From assembly GCA_003024985.2 (NCBI GenBank), contig PXIH01S0021541.1: a stretch of DNA of 12,002 bases; one strand, 5' to 3'. Position 1 is the stretch's first letter. Each line of letters starts with the position of its first letter. A program made the translations under genes and the position numbers. Below are positions 1-6,588 of this stretch, piece by piece. This DNA comes from Euperipatoides rowelli (Eukaryota; Onychophora; Udeonychophora; Euonychophora; Peripatopsidae). The notes under the pieces were generated by a model. That model was given only the letters and a program-made list of their open reading frames with translations. It ran no database searches and was not told where the DNA came from.

Positions 1-592
1 TAATTAATTTTTATATTTTTATCAACTTTTTTTTTTGTGATCTGGACAAATATGCATTTCAAAATTTTGAACCTCTTATTTTTCGCAATCAGTTAATCCA
101 TCACCATCTTTTAAAATAGTAAGCTAATGAATAGACTGAAATTTAACGTCAGTACTTATAATCTAAAGCAGAAATGCTCACTTGGTGTAGTACTATACGT
201 AGCAATCTTTAACGCAAACAAATTTAATCAGTGCAACACTTTTTATGGTGGTTCTCTGATAGATATTTTCTCTTTTTACATTCTCTGAAAATGCACAGAA
301 ATAAGTAAAACCGCTAAACAGAAAAGGCAAAACAGACCGTCCTGTTTAAGTCTAACAATTTAAATAGTTGATACTAAAATACTTAGTATGTTATTAGATC
401 ATGTGACTAATACTTAGGCTAACTAGCAATTACGTATCTTCAAAACAACCTGCAGACTCACAGCTAAAATAGTTTTCCGTCGTAGAAAACTTGTTAAAAC
501 CAAAATATTTTGATGTTAAAAATGATTAAAGTTTGTTAAATAAAATAATTTAGATTTCTAATTAATTCACCTCCTTTTTTTTTTTTTTTTAG
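1..592 (+). other. CHMP2B: 3' part of a CHMP2B intron
   Basis: This AT-rich stretch has no supportable exon. It ends in a strong acceptor: an almost unbroken T-tract at about 574-590 followed by AG at 591-592. The earlier CHMP2B exons, encoding the N-terminal helical core, must lie upstream of the window. The first two bases of the next exon complete a codon begun upstream, so the intron interrupts a codon after its first base (phase 1). I see nothing else of note here. Confidence 0.75.
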
Positions 593-699
593 TCAATGAT
601 TCTTTAGATGATATTCTAAACGAGTCCGGCGATGAAGAAGAATCCGATGCCATTGTCACACAGGTTCTTGATGAAATTGGTATCGATATCTTAGGAAAG
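593..699 (+). CDS. CHMP2B: CHMP2B penultimate coding exon (ESCRT-III subunit, partial)
   Basis: After two bases finishing a split codon, the frame reads 35 residues, NDSLDDILNESGDEEESDAI followed by a segment ending in VLDEIGIDILGK. This closely matches the human CHMP2B region around NDTLDDIF, the acidic DEEES run and VLDEIGIEISGK. The donor GTAAGA starts at 700 in phase 0. CHMP2B is a cytosolic ESCRT-III subunit that polymerises on endosomal and other membranes, driving budding and scission in multivesicular body formation, cytokinesis and membrane repair. This exon covers the acidic stretch and the following helix, which in the family belong to the autoinhibitory C-terminal half. The N-terminal core is not in the window. 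The paralogue CHMP2A is less likely, because the DEEES run and the GK|M junction fit CHMP2B better. Confidence 0.93.
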
Positions 700-1229
700 G
701 TAAGAGCTAAGCCTAATAAGAATAATAATTTAATTCTAACATTGTAATAACTAATTTTATTTTGTTATGTATCTATACCTCACCCAGTATGAATTTGTTT
801 ATATTTAAATAAAATAGGTTAGTGATTTTTAATTTCATTGAATATTTATACTTTTAAATGACGAGGGCAATACGTTGTATAAATATTTGATTTTTTTCAG
901 CTTACAGTAAATTGCACTTAATCTGCAGTTAATAAATAACTTTATGGATTTGTGTTAAATAAATGCAATGTTTTTTTTATGATTTATTTATTTCATTTAA
1001 ATAACGGAGTGACTATACACAGGTGTATATTATTAGAACCAATGCTATTTGTACACAGCTATAATATTTGCTTACCTTTTTCATTGAAGTATTACATGAT
1101 TTTAGCATAATAAACGATCTCTATTCTAAGCCTCATACAGATCCTAACACCACTATTGTGGCCATTTAAATATAATTTTAAAATTTTAGCTTCTTAATTA
1201 AACTATCTCAACCTTAATCCTACACTGAC

Positions 1230-1677
1230 CCTAACTCAGACATATGCTTCTTCACCATGCGCCGAGGTCCCCTCTTTCTCACTTACTTGGTTTCTCGACC
1301 TTGCTTGTACCTCCCCCCTGTTCCTCCCTTCCTTTCATAGCTAGAGGTTAGCTAGTTGTGATATGGAGTCCTATCATATTACATAGTTCTATTTTAGTTT
1401 TTATTTATTTTTTTCTTTCAGTAATGTTCAACATGTGATCTTCTGTCAAGTTCTCCAAGCAATAGTGAATAAAACAAAAATGTGTAGAACTATCATATTT
1501 CTTATCTAAGTGTCTGCTGATTCTTCAGTAGTCCCTCTTTCGTTTTACCCTTTTACTGTCAATAAAAATACTTTTTTGATTCCTTCTAATTTGGGAAGAA
1601 CTGGGACTGTCAGTCTACCTAGTCAGTCTCGGCCTCGATTTGGGAGTAGGATGACTATTATTCCTAACTCAGACATA
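1230..1677. mobile_element. Putative retroposed insertion with 15-bp direct repeats
   Basis: The 15-mer CCTAACTCAGACATA occurs at 1230-1244 and again, identical, at 1663-1677. It brackets about 418 bp. The bracketed DNA is visibly richer in G and C at both ends (about 1250-1340 and 1600-1660) than the surrounding intron. Exact repeats of this length are typical target-site duplications of LINE-driven insertions such as SINEs, short LINE tails or processed copies. I see no open frame, no clean poly(A) tail and no convincing RNA polymerase III A and B boxes, so the class and orientation are undecided. A chance or local duplication remains possible, since the right repeat runs into a 24-bp tandem duplication. 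Confidence 0.45.
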
Positions 1678-1712
1678 AATATATCATAATACATAGACAT
1701 AAATATATCATA
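1671..1712. repeat. 24-bp tandem duplication, 1.75 copies
   Basis: The 18-mer AGACATAAATATATCATA is present at 1671-1688 and again at 1695-1712, with ATACAT between them. This gives a 24-bp period. It overlaps the right-hand 15-bp direct repeat of the preceding insertion, so it probably arose by slippage after that insertion. Confidence 0.8.
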
Positions 1713-2152
1713 CTATAATTGGTTGTGTAAGAATAACATTGGGTCTATCAATACACACAGGTCTGTGTACGAATTGTCACTCTGCTAAAATAAATATTTT
1801 ATTGTCTTATTTTAAACTAACTCAACATTAAAAATTTTGTTATTTTTTTATTTAAAAAAAAAAAAAATTTCACCCATATAATATAGCAACAATATATTGT
1901 AATTATCATTAATATACTGTAACTATTAACTAAAACTATTTGTTAGTCTGCCCTATAACTTGAGTATCATTTTGATTTATAAACTGTTGTTCTCTCAAGA
2001 ATTCACGTATACAGCACATATTTACAATGTACACTGTAATAACTAAATAGAAATATAAAAGTATTAATTTTAATAGTGTTGATCAAATTTTAATTCAGAT
2101 GGGTATCGGTTATTTTAAATTAAATTTTCGAATTTATTTATTTCCAATTTAG

Positions 2153-2266
2153 ATGGCCGAAGCTCCAGCTGTACACAGGGGAAAAATCGGTGAAGCTACT
2201 GCATCAAGTTCAAAAGCGCCTTCCGATGCAGAGCTTGAAAAAATGTTAGCCCAGCTGCGATCATAA
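2153..2266 (+). CDS. CHMP2B: CHMP2B terminal coding exon with C-terminal MIM
   Basis: The exon opens with ATG in phase 0 (an internal Met, matching GK|MAKAP in human CHMP2B). It encodes 37 residues and stops at TAA 2264-2266. It starts MAEAPAVHRGK, continues through a Ser/Ala/Lys-rich linker and ends SDAELEKMLAQLRS. That tail is a MIT-interacting motif of the MIM1 type: an amphipathic helix with Leu at spaced positions and a basic residue near the end. In the family it recruits the AAA ATPase Vps4, which disassembles ESCRT-III filaments. Human CHMP2B has 36 residues after the same junction, so the length is as expected. Together with the preceding exon this gives about the last 73 residues of a protein that is 213 residues long in human. 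Confidence 0.93.
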   Translation: MAEAPAVHRGKIGEATASSSKAPSDAELEKMLAQLRS

Positions 2267-2867
2267 TCCATCTTACATTAATATAGAGTAAAACTGTACT
2301 TTTTAAGGCTGTGATGACTTTGTAAATAGATTTGCCATCCTTTGGGTTTTGTTAAAACTCATTTAAAAATTATTGCCTTTTATTAGGCTTCAAGTACCGG
2401 TAACTAAATAACAACATTTTACTCTAACATAGGAATGCTTTAAAGCTTTATATTCTTCCAAAAGTTAATTAACTTGGTAGCTTAATTTGTTTTCATCATT
2501 AAAAAAATTATAAAATATTTTTATTATATTAGTAACAAAAGGTGATTCTTTGATTCCACTGCAGTATGTTGTTTTTTAAAGATTTAAGTAAATATTTATA
2601 TTTCAGTATTGTGGATTCATTCAGTTCTTATATGTATATTTATTTTTATAATATATTTATACCCACCTCTTCTATTTTTTCTCCTATCTATGAAAAAATA
2701 ATAACTTTGTTAATTTTTTAAAATATATTTTAAGATTATTATTTTCAACAAATTAATTTATTTTCATTGGTGGATAGTCGTTTATAATTTTCAGAATTAA
2801 TTATAAAGTTTGTTTTAATTTTTAAAATTTTATTTTATTTCTTTGTGAAGGCAATTTTACAAATAAA
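2267..2867 (+). other. CHMP2B: CHMP2B 3' untranslated region (probable extent)
   Basis: The AT-rich sequence after the stop codon has no further coding frame. An ATTAAA variant is at 2498-2503, and the first exact AATAAA is at 2862-2867. I take the latter as the likelier main signal, giving a UTR of about 600 nt plus the cleavage offset. The real end could be the nearer ATTAAA or a site further downstream. Confidence 0.5.
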
Positions 2868-3780
2868 GGACTTAGAAGTAAGTGACAAATTTGGAAACTT
2901 CATAAATAAATCACATTATGAGACTTTAGAAATAAGTCAAAGGGTCTTCTAAACTACTGTAAGTTATTACATTAAGGAACTAAAGAAATAAGCCAAAAAT
3001 TAAGGAGGTTATCAGAGATAAATCGCACCAAGGATTTCAAAAATAAGTCAAATTATAATTTCTGAAATATCTCATTATGAGATTCAAGGAATGCATTGTC
3101 ACAAAGCTAGAAACTTTAGAAATAAATCACAAATTGAAGAACTACAGAAATAGATCGTATTAAAGAATTTCATAAATAGATCACAAATTTAAAAGAGTGC
3201 AGAAATAAATGAGAAATTAAAGAACAGAATAGCAGAAATAACCAGAATCTTATCAAGTTCCATCCTTAAGAAATGAGAGTCACAAATTAGGAATTAGAAA
3301 ATTAGTCACAGAAATACTGTAAATCACAATGTAAGCATTTCAGAAATACATTGTCACAAATTAAGAGACTTCAGAAATACTGTAAATAACAGATGAAGGA
3401 ATTTCTGAAATCGATCACAAATTAAGGAACTTCAGAAATGAAATCACATTTAGGGACGTCAGAAATACAGTAAGTCACAAACATTTGAATTAAGTGACAA
3501 ATTAAGAAACATCAGTAAAAGGCTTTCAAAAAATATAATGTCACAAATTAGGAATTTTAAAAATAAATTAGTAATAAAGGAATTTCAGAAATATGTCACA
3601 AATTAAGAAACTTCAAGACTTATGTCATAAACTTCAGAAATAACTGACAAATTAAGAAACGTAATGAACAACAATAAGGTTTCAGAAATGATGTACATAA
3701 GTTACAGATTGAGGAATTTCAGAAATCACATTAAGTGACTTCAGAAATACATTGATACAAATTAAAGGGACTTCATAAAT
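2861..3780. repeat. Diverged ~28-bp minisatellite, about 30 units
   Basis: The words AAATTAAGGAAC, TTCAGAAATA and a TCAC-like end recur in that order about every 28 bp for 920 bp. Clear units lie near 3358, 3418 and 3597. Others carry insertions of CATTG or CTGTA before the final GTCAC or ATCAC, or are shortened. Units differ from one another at many positions, so the array is old and not recently homogenised. It sits immediately 3' of, or in the 3' UTR of, CHMP2B. It is unrelated in sequence to the 42-bp satellite further on, and I see no coding frame. Confidence 0.85.
2862..2867 (+). promoter_or_regulatory. Candidate polyadenylation signal AATAAA
   Basis: This is the first exact AATAAA after the CHMP2B stop codon, 596 nt downstream. 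It falls within the first unit of a ~28-bp tandem repeat whose units are rich in AAATAA-like words. The signal therefore belongs to the repeat as well as, possibly, to the gene. Several near-signals recur in the following units. Confidence 0.4.
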
Positions 3781-4129
3781 GCCCCTTAATCTAGCATTAT
3801 ATAGCCCTCAAAATATAGCCTATATTTATTAATAAAGATTCGCCTATTTTTAATACCTTCATGATGGCAATATATATTATTTAAATATTTGATATTCTTT
3901 TATTGATTTAATAAAAAATAAAACCATTGAAACATATTATTGTGTATTATTTTTTTTCTAAAAAGATTTAGAACAATTGAACAAAGGAAAGGATAATTAA
4001 GTTAGCTAGCTGTACAAGATGAAAATATTACTTTGATTTTTTTTCAAGAGATAAAAATTTAATTTTTGAAATTATGATTTTATTACCGTACTAAAATTAT
4101 TTGTTTTAGTGTTTTTTAACATTTGTTAA
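3781..4129. other. AT-rich intergenic DNA, no gene seen
   Basis: This is low-complexity AT-rich sequence with T- and A-runs. It ends just before a 13-A run at 4128-4140. No open frame, RNA gene or clear repeat is visible. Confidence 0.6.
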
Positions 4130-4351
4130 AAAAAAAAAAAGGTCTTATCCAGGATTCATCTGACCTGGCCAGAGGCAAGAAAACTTTCTCATAGTCGAGC
4201 AATCAGATTTAAACTTCCTGAGAAGACCAACGTTAGTTTTGGAATTTACATAATTGGAAATAACCTGAATCTGGTTTCTAGTTCATCCATTGTTGAAAAG
4301 GACTACAAATTCTATTGTGTATACATGATTTTCAATACTATAATTTTATAG
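4130..4351 (+). other. ATG-less open frame followed by AATAAA (possible exon or gene relic)
   Basis: After the TAA at 4127-4129 inside an A-run, this frame stays open for about 73 codons to TAG at 4349-4351. It begins with Lys codons from the A-run, then reads VLSRIHLTWPEARKL and continues to a late KDYKFYCVYM. There is no start Met until near the end. The stop is followed within two bases by AATAAA (4353-4358). The first ~170 bp are less AT-rich than the surroundings. It could be the remnant of a terminal exon, part of a retroposed copy or transposon, or a chance opening. I recognise no domain and there is no good acceptor at its 5' side. Confidence 0.18.
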
Positions 4352-4415
4352 CAATAAAATTTATTTAATTCACATATAACACAATATCAGTTAGTATAAT
4401 ATCCGATGTCAATGA

Positions 4416-4490
4416 CAGGCGTGGGAAACAGTTTTGAAATGAGGGCCAGATTGAAATTTTATAATTCTCTGCGGGCTGGTCTTCGAGTGC
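4416..4490 (+). mobile_element. hAT-like transposon terminus, copy A
   Basis: The sequence starts CAGGCGTGGGAAAC, then GAGGGCCAGATTG and GCGGGCTGG. This is the style of terminal repeat seen in many hAT-type elements, which begin CAGGCGTG and carry GGGCC/GCGGGC motifs close behind. No matching inverted end with an 8-bp duplication of the preceding GTCAATGA was found, so the element is incomplete or too diverged. It lies about 360 bp upstream of core copy A (4779-5309). Confidence 0.45.
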
Positions 4491-4778
4491 ATACATATAC
4501 ATTGTTTACTGCAGGATTTAAAAAGAGCACGCACAATGTTTTTTAAAAAGAGGGCAAGGCATCTGGTCTAGGACATATACTTTAACCCCCCCCCCCCACT
4601 ATACTGCCATTTTTAAGGTGACAAATAAAATTGGCTGTAATAAAATGATTTTTTTTTTGCTGTGGTAGGGGAGGGGGAGAATTAATTTGATAATTATTCT
4701 TCAATGGTTTATTATTAAGAAATTAATTTGAAATTTCTCATTTTTATGATTTATTAAAAAATGTTATTAAATCGGAAG

Positions 4779-5309
4779 TGGGGGGAGGGGGAGGATATAT
4801 AAAAAGATAAACATCAAAGGATTTTAATTGAGATAGCTCCTGCTGCTAAACTATCAATAATGCATTTTATTTTTGGTCAATTTATTTTTTTTTTAAAGCA
4901 GCAGCAATCTCTAGTAATTCTAACAAAATGATAAAAAAATAAAGGCATCCAACAATCAACTGAGAAAAAAAATTCCCGCTAGGTAAGCTCACTATCATAC
5001 TATAGGCTACTTATTATATTTTGTTGAATGTTGTAATTAATAACATTCTAATGCATGTGAAACTTTAAAAGTTTTAAACACATTTTCTCTTATACTAACT
5101 TATTCCAAAGCTAGGTTCTTTAATACAGAGCTCAAAAGTTCAAATTCTTATTGAATTAGAATTATCAGAATTTAGTTTTTTTTTTAGACTTTTCTTTGGT
5201 GAGCAAAAGTAACAGTTATGGAGAAAAAAATATTGTTGTTTTACTTTTATAATTTGCATTAAGTGGACTAATACGTCATGGCTACCATGATACAAAATTC
5301 AAACCGGCA
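4779..5309. repeat. Dispersed repeat core, copy A
   Basis: This starts in a G-rich run and is followed by TATAAAAAGATAAACAT and TTTTAATTGAGATAGCTC. It includes ATTATCAGAATTTAG and a GACTTTTCTTTGGTGAGCAA stretch, and ends near TTCAAACCGGCA. The same words in the same order occur in copy B (5759-6305), with many substitutions and small indels. It is non-coding as it stands. It probably derives from a non-autonomous or decayed DNA transposon whose hAT-like left end is at 4416. Confidence 0.75.
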
Positions 5310-5620
5310 ATTATGCATAACACATTTTAGCATAGGTGGGGGAGGGTAACCTGCAAAGTCGGCTGCCAACCCCTTAACTTATTGAGAGCAATCTTGGTGC
5401 ACAAACCAATGATTTTAATGTTCCATATGTAATACATACAAGAGCGATAGAATCAGTAAACTGCCTTGTACATTATTTCACTGTTTCATTAAATGAGGAT
5501 GAAGCGGTTTCTTTTCATTCTAATTTTTTTTTCTCGCAAGTTTATGAATGTATGCTAAAGCAGGAAAATTAAGTTCACAGTTGTGTTTCTCATGAATGCA
5601 CAATGACTTATAGGCTAAGA
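5310..5620. other. Spacer between the two repeat copies, no gene seen
   Basis: It includes TAGCATAGGTGGGGGAGGG at 5328-5346 (see the inverted-pair finding) and otherwise unremarkable AT-rich sequence. A minus-strand open frame of 62 codons (5520-5708) runs through this spacer into the hAT-like terminus of copy B. I do not accept it as a gene. Confidence 0.5.
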
Positions 5621-5686
5621 CAAGCGTGTCAAACTCAAAACCTGACATGGGCCAAATAAACAAAGTTTTAAGTTTATGTGGGCCGC
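5621..5686 (+). mobile_element. hAT-like transposon terminus, copy B
   Basis: The sequence starts CAAGCGTGTCAAACTC and carries ATGGGCC and, at its end, GTGGGCCGC. This is the typical layout of a hAT-type terminal region (CAGGCGTGTCAAACTC with GGGCC boxes), with the third base changed from G to A. It stands about 70 bp before a G-run and the copy B core, in the same order and orientation as the copy A terminus and core. No partner end with a GGCTAAGA duplication was found. Confidence 0.55.
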
Positions 5687-5758
5687 AAAAAAAAAGCTTC
5701 ATAATCAATTTTCATTGAAACGCTCCAACTCCCACTTTTCTTGAAAATTTCTATGTTN

Positions 5759-6305
5759 GGGGGGGGGGGGGTATAAAAAGATAAACATAAAATAATTTTA
5801 ATTGAGATAGCTCTTGCTCCTAAATTGTCTGTCAATAATTATTGCATTTTATTATGCTAATTAACCGTCAAATCTTTTTTTAAAGAACCACAAAATATAT
5901 AAAACTTGCAATAATTCTAACATTTATAACAAATAAAGGCAGTCAATAATAATAATAATTGTTTAAATAAATAAATAATGTAAGAACAAAAATCCCCTCT
6001 AAGTTATTAAACCAATATCGCACATACTGTTAAATGTTGTTATTAATTAATAATAACGTTCAATGCACGTGAAGCATAAGAGTTTGAAACGCATGCTCTC
6101 TCATACTTATTGCAAAGCATACTAGCTTAGTCTAAAGTTAAAATTGTTAATTGAATTATAATTATCAGAATTTAGGGATCTTGGACTTTTCTTCGGTGAG
6201 CAAAAATACAGTTGGACAAAAAAATCATTTATTTTTACTTTTTTTAATTTTCATTAAACGACAATACACGTAAATGGATACCTTGAAACAAAGTTCAAAC
6301 AGCAT
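5759..6305. repeat. Dispersed repeat core, copy B
   Basis: It opens with a G homopolymer next to an ambiguous base (N at 5758), then TATAAAAAGATAAACATA and TTTTAATTGAGATAGCTC. It also has ATTATCAGAATTTAG and a GACTTTTCTTCGGTGAGCAA stretch, ending near TTCAAACAGCA. It is collinear with copy A 980-1000 bp upstream. The internal ATA/AAT and AAAT runs at about 5948-5980 are local microsatellites. It has no coding capacity. Confidence 0.75.
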
Positions 6306-6588
6306 AGCCGTTTACTCATATGTACTGTACATTACATGTTTTAAATGTGAATAATTTAAAAAAAAAAAAAAACGTAATTTTTAAAATATAGGATACATTA
6401 GACTAGATTTAAAAGTTGTAAAACTACTACTTTAAATAAATTTGTAATTGATTTTTATTTATCCATTTTTTTATAAGAAGAAAAGGGCATGGTGCTAAAA
6501 ATAAAGGCATGGTGGAAAAAAAGGCATAGCGTTCCCCCCATGCTATTATGTTTCCTGTTTAAATTTTCTAAGTTTAACTTAACCTTGG
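6306..6588. other. AT-rich spacer with a short GGCATGGTG triplication
   Basis: The stretch has a 14-A run at about 6358-6372. At about 6484-6530 the word GGCATGGTG or GGCATAGCG appears three times about 20 bp apart, separated by A-rich sequence. It is followed by a C-run and CATGCTA ending at 6545. The last 40 bp before the satellite resemble, in inverted orientation, the right flank of the satellite (9330-9355). No gene is visible. Confidence 0.5.

Larger units (their letters stand above)
700..2152 (+). other. CHMP2B: Last CHMP2B intron, phase 0
   Basis: This 1453-bp intron has donor GTAAGA at 700 and acceptor TTTCCAATTTAG ending at 2152. It splits the coding sequence exactly between Gly-Lys and Met-Ala, with no codon interrupted. 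From established knowledge, the last human CHMP2B intron lies at the same protein position. If the intron were retained, the frame would read 15 more codons from 700 and stop at TAA 745-747, losing the Vps4-binding end. The intron holds a direct-repeat-bounded insertion (1230-1677), a 24-bp duplication (1671-1712) and A/T homopolymers around 1845-1867. I see no other gene in it. Confidence 0.88.

Noticed and set aside
1245-1662. tRNA-derived SINE with A and B boxes
   Set aside because: Only a partial B-box-like TCGA with flanking CC/GG near 1631-1641 is visible, without a proper A box at the right distance.
4581-4600. piggyBac-type end (TTAA followed by CCC)
   Set aside because: The TTAA sits next to a simple C homopolymer, and no opposing GGG-TTAA end was found.
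5520-5708. 62-residue minus-strand frame
   Set aside because: It runs across the hAT-like terminus of copy B and unrelated flank. No domain, splice context or start context supports it.
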